From the NCBI GenBank assembly GCA_001873075.1, contig MNYL01000038.1, positions 1-10,826 of the forward strand: DNA of 10,826 nucleotides, read 5' to 3'. This document shows, one piece after another, positions 1 through 6,908 of this stretch. A program made the translations under genes and the position numbers. Positions within the stretch are counted from its first letter, which is position 1. Every line of letters begins with the position of its first letter. The notes under the pieces are model-generated. The model saw nothing but the letters and a program-made list of their open reading frames with translations, did no database searches and had not been told where the DNA came from. Source of the stretch: Fibrobacteres bacterium CG2_30_45_31 (GTDB taxonomy: Bacteria; Fibrobacterota; Fibrobacteria; Fibrobacterales; Fibrobacteraceae).

Positions 1-2
1 TC

Positions 3-656
3 AAGCATTTGCTGAATTCAGGGGTTCCACTGGATGCTGTGGGTTTTCAAGGGCACTTCAGAACGGATCGTACTTATAACTGGGACAATCTGAATCTTGC
101 AATAAAGCAGTACAAAGACCTTGGGCTTGAAGTTTATATAACGGAAATTGACTATGGCGATGCTGATCCTATCGCTACCGCTACAACGGCCCATCGCACG
201 GCAACCTATGATAGCATACAAAATAAAAACCTTTATGAATTTTCCAAAGCGGCCGCGAGCGCGGGTGTGAATTGGCTCTGCATGTGGGGCATTGCCGATA
301 ATTCGAATCAATACTGGCGTATGGGACAGAGCGCCTTGCTCTTCGATGAAAACTACAATGCAAAAGACGCCTATTACCAGTTTCGCGAAGGTATTGTGGA
401 CGGGTTGGCAATAACAGCGCTCCCTCGCACGACAAAAAATATCAACAGCATGGAATCCGCCTACATCAAAGACGGCATCATTTACCTCACAAGCAAAAAG
501 GACGGAATGATTTCACTGATGAATACTCTCGGTGCAATTCAAGCGGAAGTTCCGCTTATCGGTGGCAAAGGAATAGTACCGAAACTCCCCCATGGTTCCT
601 ATATCTGGAGCCTGAAAGGAAGTCGCACAGCACATGGAGTCCTTCTGCTGGAATAA
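3..656 (+). CDS. GH10 endo-1,4-beta-xylanase, C-terminal part (5' end outside window)
   Basis: The frame is open from the window edge to a TAA at 654-656, so the start codon lies outside the window. Counting from the TTG at position 9, residues 1-130 match the C-terminal half of a GH10 catalytic domain. They include the conserved histidine in VGFQGH, the nucleophile region VYITEIDYG (Glu at about residue 46) and the late active-site tryptophan in CMWGIADNSNQYW. The acid/base glutamate, usually in an N-E-A motif, lies upstream and is not visible. GH10 enzymes cleave internal beta-1,4 xylosidic bonds of xylan and are normally secreted. The last ~70 residues are not part of the barrel: they form a short beta-rich tail (GIIYLTSKKDGMISL, then NTLG, LPHGSYIWSLKG and GVLLLE) resembling type IX secretion sorting domains. 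Family assignment is strong; the secretion route is inferred. Confidence 0.88.
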   Translation, partial: KHLLNSGVPLDAVGFQGHFRTDRTYNWDNLNLAIKQYKDLGLEVYITEIDYGDADPIATATTAHRTATYDSIQNKNLYEFSKAAASAGVNWLCMWGIADNSNQYWRMGQSALLFDENYNAKDAYYQFREGIVDGLAITALPRTTKNINSMESAYIKDGIIYLTSKKDGMISLMNTLGAIQAEVPLIGGKGIVPKLPHGSYIWSLKGSRTAHGVLLLE

Positions 657-787
657 CGGCGGCGGCGGAAATGTCCTCAATTGCTGAAACCTCTTTGCAA
701 TGGTTGATTATCATTTTAGCCCAAAGTGGAGCCATCAATCTCACTTTTACTTACCACAGCAAAACTTTGTCTTTTTTCCGCTGCCAC

Positions 788-817
788 AAAAACAAGGTTG
801 ATTTCGGTTACAACCTT
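788..817 (-). terminator. Likely rho-independent terminator for the leftward defence operon
   Basis: AAGGTTG (794-800) pairs with CAACCTT (811-817) around a 10-nt loop. Read leftwards, the hairpin is followed at once by GTTTTTG, giving a U-run typical of intrinsic termination. It lies 22-51 bases after the stop of the E2-like gene. In the rightward direction a looser T-rich stretch (about 818-832) follows, so it might also serve the xylanase gene. The remainder of 657-838 holds only a short GGC-repeat stretch and nothing else I can recognise. Confidence 0.5.
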
Positions 818-838
818 TATTTACTCTTTTTAGGTTAG

Positions 839-1327
839 TTAAGAATTCGCTACATCCCTCAAAAAATCCAAGTTCTCCATGGGATAAGGCTTTCCATGGC
901 TCGCACCCGAATATTCGCCGGTAAGATTGCCAATAAAAAAAGGGATTACTTTGTTATGAATAAAGTGTATCGAATTTTGCCATTGGTACTCAGGAAATAT
1001 ACCTAAGCAGCATGAATCATCATCATAAACATGAAGATCTAGTAATGGCATTTTCTCTGATTCTGCGAATGAGCGTATGATCTGAGATCTCTCATACACG
1101 ATAGGAACATTATTGATGGAATTATGTTTGCTAAAATCTATCTCTATTTCATAATCATCTTCGATGAAATGATCGTATTCATCAGAAAAGAAAAGCAGAT
1201 TTAGAGTAGAACTGTAACTAGCCTTTAGCCAAAGTGTACCCCAGACCTTTTGCTCAGCTTCGGAGCAATTCAAGTCTGGAAATATCTTAGCCATCTTTGT
1301 GCAATCAATTTCGGTTAAAATAGGCAT
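839..1327 (-). CDS. E2-like (UBC-fold) protein of a short type II CBASS
   Basis: The 162-residue product resembles the stand-alone E2-like proteins encoded next to CD-NTases in short type II CBASS operons. The visible pattern is a strand with DYEIEIDF at about residues 58-65 and VPIVYER at 74-80. LHVYDDDSCCLG follows at 98-109, with Cys107 in the place of the catalytic E2 cysteine. IPFF at 128-131 and TGEYSGASHGKPYP at 136-149 correspond to the family's tGEW-x-G-x-HG-x-P ending. In characterised systems the E2 part of Cap2 conjugates the CD-NTase C-terminus to targets and so primes the enzyme. The ATG at 1327 overlaps the end of the CD-NTase remnant by 23 bp, as expected for a two-gene unit. 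The gene looks full length, but its partner is truncated and no effector is present, so its present activity is doubtful. No clear Shine-Dalgarno sequence is seen. Confidence 0.68.
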   Translation of the reverse strand: MPILTEIDCTKMAKIFPDLNCSEAEQKVWGTLWLKASYSSTLNLLFFSDEYDHFIEDDYEIEIDFSKHNSINNVPIVYERSQIIRSFAESEKMPLLDLHVYDDDSCCLGIFPEYQWQNSIHFIHNKVIPFFIGNLTGEYSGASHGKPYPMENLDFLRDVANS

Positions 1328-1961
1328 AATACGGTCTGGAAGGTTTTACACTTTTCAACTCTGTTGATTGAACAGCTATTGACGGCATAGCGTTTGAGTC
1401 TTTCTTTATCTCTTGACCCAAAGGAAAACGATCTCCGAAACATTTGCGCCAAACCTCAGAAGATGCTTTTTCGCATTCTAAAGCATTGGCCTCACTTGCC
1501 CAATCACGAAATTTCTTCAATTCGGGTAAAAAAGAATCCTTGGAATACTTTTCCAATAAATCTTCATCAATAGGTATTGTGGGGCGTTTACATTCATATT
1601 TATTTTCAAGTCGTGAATAAATACGTTCTAGGGTTCGCTTTAAACTTGTATCATCATTGTCTGCTGATTCATACTCTTCGCAAAATAGAACTGTAAGTAA
1701 AAAACCAGAGGGTAGCCTTAGACTGCCATTCTCCGTTTCTCTAAAGTTTTTCCAGGCTTTGGCAAATCGAATTAAGCGTAACAATTGTCCAGATTGTTTC
1801 TGGTTCGCCAATTGCAATTTTTCTTTTACCCAATCCGAAAAAGCTTTCGGGTCACTCTCAATAAAACCTTTTGCCTTATGGGCTAACTTGGGGATGTCCC
1901 CTTCTTTTTCCAACCAATAAATGGGCAAGTCGATATGATGACCATCTGCAATAACTGTCCT
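1305..1961 (-). pseudogene. CBASS CD-NTase (cGAS/DncV-like nucleotidyltransferase), N-terminally truncated
   Basis: Only the C-terminal half of a CD-NTase is present. Homology-like sequence begins directly after the hsdM TGA and in the same frame, with ADGHHIDLPIYW (1949-1914), the strand that carries the third catalytic aspartate. It continues with SDPKAFSDWV, RLIRFAKAW, the LPSGFLLTVL helix, a short DNDDTSL segment and a closing AFCFGDRFP-like end (actual residues CFGDRFP). These are typical of the OAS-like C-terminal domain of CBASS enzymes. The G-S motif and the first two catalytic acidic residues, expected 100 or more residues upstream, are absent from the window. The longest start-bearing reading frame begins at a TTG (1928) inside the homologous region, so it is not a convincing start. 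Intact enzymes make cyclic di- or trinucleotides on phage infection; this one cannot. A stable non-catalytic fragment is possible but unsupported. Confidence 0.72.
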
Positions 1962-3578
1962 TCACCCGGGAAGCAATGGCAGCCCCAGTTCCTTCAAATA
2001 CTTGTTGTGCTCTTTCGTGGCACTGGCAATGGCTTTCTCAATGCTCACCAGAGATTCATTCACAGCACCGAGGTCAATTTCTTCCTCGGATTGCGCGGTG
2101 CTGACATAGCGGGAAATATTCAGGTTGTATTCGTTCTTCTCGATTTCCTTCATGGAAACGCGGCGGGCGTATCGCTTGATTTCCTTGGGACGCTTTTGAT
2201 AGGTGGAAATGATTTTATCGATATGCTGAGGCAACAATTGATTCTGCCGTTTACCCTTTTCGAATTCCTCGGCTGCATTGATAAAGAGAACATCATCGGA
2301 TTTTTTGCAGCGTTTGAGCACCAGAATACAGACAGGAATTCCGGTGGAGAAGAAAAGATTGGCGGGCAAACCAATCACCGTATCGATATGGCCATCCTTG
2401 AGCAGCTTGGTGCGGATGCGTTCTTCAGCACCCCCACGGAAAAGCACGCCATGAGGCAGAATAATCGCCATGACGCCATCGTCACTGAGGTAATGGAAGC
2501 CATGCAGTAAAAAGGCGAAATCAGCTGCCGACTTAGGGGCAAGGCCATAGTTCTTAAAACGGAAATCATCACTTAACTTTTCACCTTCCCAACGGTAGCT
2601 GAAAGGGGGATTTGCTACTACGGCATCGAACTTGATCTTCTTAGCTGGGTTCATTTCATTGAACGTGGGCCAGTCATTGAGTAAAGTATCGCCGTGGAAG
2701 ATTTCGAATTCGGTGTCCTTGACCCCATGCAAGAGCATGTTCATGCGGGCCAGGTTGTAGGTTGTGATATTTTTTTCTTGACCAAAGATTTTGCCCACCG
2801 AGCCTTTATCTTCAACCATGCGTTTGCGCACATTCAAAAGCAAGGAGCCTGAACCGCAGGCAAAGTCGAGCACTTGGCGGATCTTCTTTTTAGGACCTGC
2901 AGAGGGATCTTGGCTATCGAGGGTAATGATGCGCGAAAGAATGGTGGAGATTTGTTGGGGGGTGTAGAACTCGCCGGCGCTTTTGCCCGAACCTGCAGCG
3001 AACTGGCCGATCAAGTATTCATAGGCATCGCCCAGAATGTCGGTGTCGGTGCTGAACTGCGAAATACCTTCGGCGATCTTCTGGATAATGGTGCAGAGCT
3101 TTGCGTTGCGGTCTGCGGGCTTTTTGCCAAGCTTTTCGGAATGGAGATTAATTTCCGAAAATAGGCCCTGGAATGTGCTTGCAAAGGACTTTTCTTCGAT
3201 GTACTTGAAGCCACTTGCTAAGGTGCTAAGCAAATCGATATGCTGCACCCGCGCCATTTCCACAAAGCTCGACCACAGGTAGCTGGGTTCGATCACATAA
3301 TGGGCCTTAAGACGCATCTGCTTTTCGAAGTCAGCCACATCGCGTTTATTTGCAGCATACCAAATGGCGAGTGGAGGCCTGCGATCACCTTCAATAGGCT
3401 TGGGGTAATCGCGCCCGAGTTCCTTTTTGGCGGCCTGCTCGTAGTTGTCGGAGAGGTAGCGTAAGAAAAGAAAGGAGAGCATGTAATCGCGGAAATCGTC
3501 GGGATCCATGGCACCGCGAAGATTGTCTGCGATGTCCCAGAGGGTTTTGCCAAGTCGGCTAAGTTGTTCTTTGGTCAT
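1962..3578 (-). CDS. hsdM: Type I restriction-modification DNA methyltransferase subunit HsdM
   Basis: The 538-residue protein is a complete N6-adenine methyltransferase subunit. It starts with the helical HsdM N-terminal domain (about 1-150). The N6-MTase domain follows, with AGEFYTPQQI (201-210), the SAM-binding loop DFACGSG (238-244) and the catalytic NPPF (323-326). The C-terminal end LKELGLPLLPG is the usual end of this family, so the protein is not truncated. With HsdS it methylates adenines in the host recognition site, and with HsdR it forms the restriction complex. Its ATG overlaps the stop of the anticodon nuclease gene (ATGA, 3575-3578), and GGAGA lies 7 bases upstream as a plausible ribosome binding site. 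Placing hsdM last in the operon, after the nuclease, is unusual. The remnant CD-NTase follows in the same frame after the TGA. Confidence 0.96.
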   Translation of the reverse strand: MTKEQLSRLGKTLWDIADNLRGAMDPDDFRDYMLSFLFLRYLSDNYEQAAKKELGRDYPKPIEGDRRPPLAIWYAANKRDVADFEKQMRLKAHYVIEPSYLWSSFVEMARVQHIDLLSTLASGFKYIEEKSFASTFQGLFSEINLHSEKLGKKPADRNAKLCTIIQKIAEGISQFSTDTDILGDAYEYLIGQFAAGSGKSAGEFYTPQQISTILSRIITLDSQDPSAGPKKKIRQVLDFACGSGSLLLNVRKRMVEDKGSVGKIFGQEKNITTYNLARMNMLLHGVKDTEFEIFHGDTLLNDWPTFNEMNPAKKIKFDAVVANPPFSYRWEGEKLSDDFRFKNYGLAPKSAADFAFLLHGFHYLSDDGVMAIILPHGVLFRGGAEERIRTKLLKDGHIDTVIGLPANLFFSTGIPVCILVLKRCKKSDDVLFINAAEEFEKGKRQNQLLPQHIDKIISTYQKRPKEIKRYARRVSMKEIEKNEYNLNISRYVSTAQSEEEIDLGAVNESLVSIEKAIASATKEHNKYLKELGLPLLPG

Positions 3579-4708
3579 GAGATAGTCTCCAATTCACGGG
3601 GAGGAAAGGTTTCGGTATTAAAGCGATAATTCGCCATAAAGTCATTCAGGATTTTTCGGAAATATTGCTTGTTCTCTTCGAGCATTTCGCGAGGTTCAAA
3701 TAGGGAATAATTGCCATGGCTTAGTACATTGATCAAGCGAGAGTGCAATATACCATCGGGGTCGTCTGCCTCGCGTTTAATGCAAGCAGAGAAATTCTTG
3801 AAGCCGTGAAAAGTAGCGGTCTTCTCCAGAATACTGCGCAGAATATTGAAATGATAGGTGTACAACTGATCTGATTCCATCGCTGCATGCAACTGTTCTA
3901 ATAACGCAATATGATGATAAAATGGGGTGTCGTTGGTATATCGCAGGGTATAGGAAAGATTGTCTTTTTTGTGATTTAGAAAGTAGGGCTGCATTTTGCG
4001 AGATTCCTGTAGCTCATTCCACATTACATTGAAAAACAATGCGTGGTGGGTAGAGATGACAACTTTTATTTTCCCGCTAGTGACTTTCAATAATTGCGCG
4101 AGATGGCTTGCCACCGCAATGGCGTTGTTGTCATCTAGAGACGAAATGGGATCATCAATATACAGGTACTTGACCCACTTATAACTTTCATGTTCGTCAA
4201 TCGCAAGTTGTGCCACCGCAAGGTAAAAGCACCAAACAAAGATATTCTCTTCGCCTCGGGAAACCTTGATGGGTAAAGGCTCTCCGTCTTCGCTCCGTTC
4301 TCGGAAAAAGATAACTGACCAGTCTTCACTGGATATACGGATGCTGAAGTCTGCGTAGCGGTTCAAGAGAGGCTGAATGCGCGTTTCAATTCCCAATTCA
4401 TGAAGGCCATTGAAAAAACGGCTATCCCGATTGAGGCGCATGATCCGGGTGGTATCACTTGCTAGATCGTTATCCCAATGGAAAAGATCTTCTGTATATG
4501 CGTTGAAGTAGAGAGTGTCCCGTTCATCGCCATTTTTTCCCAAGTCTTTGAAGGCCATGGAGAGCCGCGTCTTTCCCGTGCCATTGTAGGCAAAGAGCAG
4601 GACTTGATTTACAGTCGGATGTCTGTTGCTCCTCTGCAGTCCATTCCTCAAAATGTCGCGAAGATGGGTCGCCACTTTTTCGAGACTTGTAAACGCAAGC
4701 TCACTCAT
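3575..4708 (-). CDS. prrC: PrrC-like anticodon nuclease with ABC-type ATPase domain
   Basis: The 377-residue protein is close to the 396 residues of E. coli PrrC. It shows a compact ABC/SMC-type ATPase core: Walker A AYNGTGKT (40-47), a signature-like SRGE (150-153), Walker B and D-loop YIDDPISSLD (183-192) and an H-loop histidine in STHH (221). No long coiled-coil insertion is seen, unlike RloC. The C-terminal part contains R291-x3-E295 followed by H331. The PrrC catalytic triad is R320-x3-E324...H356, so order and spacing agree well. PrrC cleaves the tRNA-Lys anticodon loop when a phage peptide disables the linked type I enzyme, and it is kept latent by that enzyme and nucleotides. The substrate here is unknown. 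The gene sits between hsdS and hsdM with 4-bp overlaps on both sides, which supports functional linkage. An alternative is another ATPase/HEPN-type RNase of the same broad family. Confidence 0.78.
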   Translation of the reverse strand: MSELAFTSLEKVATHLRDILRNGLQRSNRHPTVNQVLLFAYNGTGKTRLSMAFKDLGKNGDERDTLYFNAYTEDLFHWDNDLASDTTRIMRLNRDSRFFNGLHELGIETRIQPLLNRYADFSIRISSEDWSVIFFRERSEDGEPLPIKVSRGEENIFVWCFYLAVAQLAIDEHESYKWVKYLYIDDPISSLDDNNAIAVASHLAQLLKVTSGKIKVVISTHHALFFNVMWNELQESRKMQPYFLNHKKDNLSYTLRYTNDTPFYHHIALLEQLHAAMESDQLYTYHFNILRSILEKTATFHGFKNFSACIKREADDPDGILHSRLINVLSHGNYSLFEPREMLEENKQYFRKILNDFMANYRFNTETFPPRELETIS

Positions 4709-5979
4709 GCATTCGCCTTGCCCATGGCAGGGAATAGTTGTTGCATAAGTCCCTTCTTATGGGTTTTCAGGGACTCGATCTTTTGGGATTGGGCGGTGAT
4801 GAGGTTGTCGATGGAGGAGAGGAAGGACGCGATGCGTTGTTGTTCGGCGAGAGTTGGTACAAATACAGTTAGAAGTTCAAAAAATGTTGATGGAACTCGT
4901 TGTTGCCCCCCAGTACCAGCCATTGAGTTTTTTCCCAATATTCGAACAGAGTCCGTATTAACTAATGTGATTAAAAAAGAAGGTAGTAGCTTACTATTGG
5001 ATCGAATGACATGAAATTCAGTGCTACCAGCGGCTAGTCCATTTTTTAGGTTTTTTGCCAAAGCACTCTTTCCATTTTCATAGCATGGTGTGATTTTTGC
5101 AACAATCACATCATTGTCACAAAAGTATGTATAGCCTTTTAAAACTTCTGAATATTTCCGGATATCTGAAACGACGAGTTGGCCATCTTCTGAGACAGCA
5201 CTCATTGGCACGAAACTAAGTTTTGTAGATTCATCAACTCGATGCTTCCCTGGATTAATTTCTGCCACTTCCCCCAACTTCTTCTCCTCCCACTCCCCAC
5301 TCCCCCGAAACTCTGGAAAGCGTAGCTTGGGAACCTTTTCCCCCTTGGCAGGGAACAGTTGCTGCATCAGGCCCTTCTTATAGGATTTGAGCCCATCGAG
5401 CTTTTGGGAATGCGCCGCAATCAAAGCATCCAGGGAGGAAAGACAATCGGCAATGCGGGATTGTTCTTCAAACGAAGGAAAAGCAACAGGATAATCAGCC
5501 ATTGAGGAAATATCACCTCTAGGCATTTTAACGCCCTTTGCGCCTTTCATTACATAGTCTATGAATGCATCATTTTGAATTAAGCCTCTCAGAAACTTAC
5601 TTCGCACCTCTTTTCCTGATCGAATTACAATGACATCATTCGATGCGGCACCGTCTCTATCAGCCTGCCAAATCTTTTTCAAATAGGGTCGTATATTGGA
5701 AACTAAAATATCACCGTTCTTATATTGAGTAAAAGATCCTGAAGGAGGTAGCTTTGATGAGATAGCAACACCAGAATAATCAGACAATAAGTTTTCAGTG
5801 CTTACGTATGTCTCCAAAGTAAGTTCATTCAACCCAACTCTGTCTTTGACGAAATGTGAGACGTTCTTATTCCCAAGGATATCAGAATCCCACTCCCCAC
5901 ACCGCCGGAACTCAGGAAATCGCAACTTCGGCACCACACCATTTTTCGTTTCGGTCTTTTCGTTCTTCATAGTCTTCAT
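4705..5979 (-). CDS. hsdS: Type I restriction-modification specificity subunit HsdS
   Basis: The 424-residue protein has the classic two-fold layout of HsdS: two target recognition domains (about residues 30-170 and 230-375), each followed by a conserved helical spacer. The halves are clearly duplicated. VPKLRFPEFR occurs at 16-25 and 216-225, an EQ-x-RIA-x2-LSS-x-D-x-LI helix at 172-187 and 379-394, and KKGLMQQLFP at 201-210 and 408-417. The two recognition domains are unrelated to each other, so a bipartite asymmetric target is expected. The recognition-domain DNA looks more AT-rich than the conserved parts, as is usual for swapped domains. The start used is the ATG at 5979, which overlaps the upstream stop as ATGA; a second ATG three codons in is also possible. 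The target sequence cannot be predicted from the sequence alone. Confidence 0.95.
   Translation of the reverse strand: MKTMKNEKTETKNGVVPKLRFPEFRRCGEWDSDILGNKNVSHFVKDRVGLNELTLETYVSTENLLSDYSGVAISSKLPPSGSFTQYKNGDILVSNIRPYLKKIWQADRDGAASNDVIVIRSGKEVRSKFLRGLIQNDAFIDYVMKGAKGVKMPRGDISSMADYPVAFPSFEEQSRIADCLSSLDALIAAHSQKLDGLKSYKKGLMQQLFPAKGEKVPKLRFPEFRGSGEWEEKKLGEVAEINPGKHRVDESTKLSFVPMSAVSEDGQLVVSDIRKYSEVLKGYTYFCDNDVIVAKITPCYENGKSALAKNLKNGLAAGSTEFHVIRSNSKLLPSFLITLVNTDSVRILGKNSMAGTGGQQRVPSTFFELLTVFVPTLAEQQRIASFLSSIDNLITAQSQKIESLKTHKKGLMQQLFPAMGKANA
4726..4760. repeat. hsdS internal direct repeat, copy encoding the C-terminal spacer
   Basis: This 35-nt stretch matches 5347-5381 at 31 of 35 positions, by direct reading. 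It encodes the second KKGLMQQLFP spacer end. Such repeats are the usual points of domain exchange in hsdS genes. Confidence 0.75.
5347..5381. repeat. hsdS internal direct repeat, copy encoding the central spacer
   Basis: This is the partner of 4726-4760 (31 of 35 identical). It encodes the first KKGLMQQLFP, between the two recognition domains. A second duplicated block, VPKLRFPEFR, lies just downstream in the gene. Confidence 0.75.
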
Positions 5980-6908
5980 CCCATTACTCCCGCAGCTTGC
6001 AGCATCTCCAGTGCAGCCACATCCATTTTGCTAAACGCAAACCATTTCTTGCCCAAGTCTTTCAGCGACGCACCAATGTGGTACACCGCCTTGCCATCTA
6101 TAATCATAAAGCGATCATGGGCCTTGGTGAATTGCCGTACCTCAATGGGCGGGTATTGCTCGTTGAACTTGCGCACATCGAGTTCCAATTTGCTGGATAC
6201 TTGCTTGGTCAAAAGAGTCAGCGCCACATTCTTGGAGCGTTTCGAAAAGAGCACTAGCACGCTTTCATCAATATAGTTGTCGATCAGCACAATGGAATGC
6301 TTGGCACTTTTGACAAGCTTGCTCACAAAGGCATGGGCGTCAAATACCTGGCCATCATAAAAGATACCCTGCTTAGGTGGCAACTTGCCCTCGTCCATGG
6401 CCAAAAACAGGTCGTTCACTTTTTGATCGGTGATTTGCTGTTTATGCTCCACGGCATCTATGCGCTGGAACAGGGAGGCATTGCTCTGAATAAAAGAGCG
6501 CATTTCCACAAAGGCATTGATGATCTGGATACTCACCCGAACCGCCACTTCGCTACGGAGCACGGCAGAGAGCATAGCCACGCCTTGCTCTGTAAAGGCA
6601 TAAGGGAGGTATCTGCGACCTCCGCGACCAGTCTTTGAGGTCACAATTTGTGACCTCAAAGAGGAATCCTGGTTTGAGGTGCCAATTTGGCACCTCAAAC
6701 TTTCCACCTCACTGAGTGTGAGTTGAAAGTGAAAGGTATCCGGGAATCGCTCTAAATTTCGATTAACAGCTTGGTTAAGCTGCTTTGTTTCGACCTGGTA
6801 CAACTCGCTCAAGTCGCTATCGAGCATCACCTGCACACCACGAACCATATAAATCCGTTGCTTAATACCTTGTACATTTTCAAATGCGGTTATTTCATTC
6901 ATATGCAT
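5976..6908 (-). CDS. ORF6N-domain protein with C-terminal PLD-like domain
   Basis: This 310-residue protein lies in the restriction operon. Residues ~13-135 match the ORF6N DNA-binding domain known from phage antirepressor-type proteins, with VMLDSDLSELYQVETKQLNQAV, FPDTFHFQLT and GRRYLPYAFTEQGVAML. A helical linker follows (about 140-170). The C-terminal domain (about 185-295) ends with H264-x-R266-x4-D271 and GASLKD. This resembles a single phospholipase-D HxK-x4-D motif with arginine in place of lysine. PLD-fold proteins include nucleases and DNA-binding proteins; which applies here is unknown. The ATG at 6908 overlaps the hsdR end by 14 bp (an alternative ATG at 6902 overlaps by 8), and the stop overlaps hsdS as ATGA. 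Residues 70-95 are two 13-residue repeats encoded by palindromic DNA. The domain calls are fairly safe, but the cellular role is not known. Confidence 0.8.
   Translation of the reverse strand: MHMNEITAFENVQGIKQRIYMVRGVQVMLDSDLSELYQVETKQLNQAVNRNLERFPDTFHFQLTLSEVESLRCQIGTSNQDSSLRSQIVTSKTGRGGRRYLPYAFTEQGVAMLSAVLRSEVAVRVSIQIINAFVEMRSFIQSNASLFQRIDAVEHKQQITDQKVNDLFLAMDEGKLPPKQGIFYDGQVFDAHAFVSKLVKSAKHSIVLIDNYIDESVLVLFSKRSKNVALTLLTKQVSSKLELDVRKFNEQYPPIEVRQFTKAHDRFMIIDGKAVYHIGASLKDLGKKWFAFSKMDVAALEMLQAAGVMG
6632..6662. repeat. Perfect palindrome with 15-bp arms, copy 1
   Basis: The arm TCTTTGAGGTCACAA is followed by one central T (6647) and its exact reverse complement. It would form a very stable hairpin or cruciform on either strand. 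It encodes residues 83-93 of the ORF6N protein, and its centre falls on the first base of an Ile codon. Confidence 0.9.
6672..6700. repeat. Perfect palindrome with 14-bp arms, copy 2
   Basis: The arm GTTTGAGGTGCCAA is followed by one central T (6686) and its exact reverse complement. Compared with copy 1, the CA/TG pairs next to the core are replaced by GC/GC, so both arms changed together and pairing is kept. It encodes residues 70-79 of the ORF6N protein. Confidence 0.9.

Larger units (their letters stand above)
6624..6701 (-). repeat. Two tandem 39-bp (13-codon) repeats inside the ORF6N gene
   Basis: Units 6663-6701 and 6624-6662 encode SLRCQIGTSNQDS and SLRSQIVTSKTGR. Each unit contains one long perfect palindrome, and the palindrome centres are exactly 39 bases apart. 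The insert lies in the variable loop of the ORF6N domain, before the conserved GGRRYLPYAFTEQG block. Confidence 0.85.

Noticed and set aside
657..838. A copy of the ssrA 3' end (att site) at the far side of the cluster
   Set aside because: No stretch resembling the T-arm and acceptor end is found here or elsewhere in the window.
1305..1928. A functional 207-codon gene starting at TTG 1928
   Set aside because: The start falls inside the conserved HHIDLPIYW strand and the catalytic N-terminal half is missing, so it is better treated as a remnant.
1962..1964. Stop-codon readthrough making an HsdM/CD-NTase fusion
   Set aside because: There is no recoding signal that I can see, and hsdM already has its normal C-terminus. 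A deletion scar explains the frame as well.
1935..2510. Rightward open frame of 191 codons opposite hsdM
   Set aside because: It lies wholly antisense to a well-supported hsdM, has no recognisable domain and looks like a frame shadow.
6708..6722. Third hairpin CTCAC-TGAGT-GTGAG near the twin palindromes
   Set aside because: It has only 5-bp arms, a different sequence and does not keep the 39-bp spacing, so it is probably chance.
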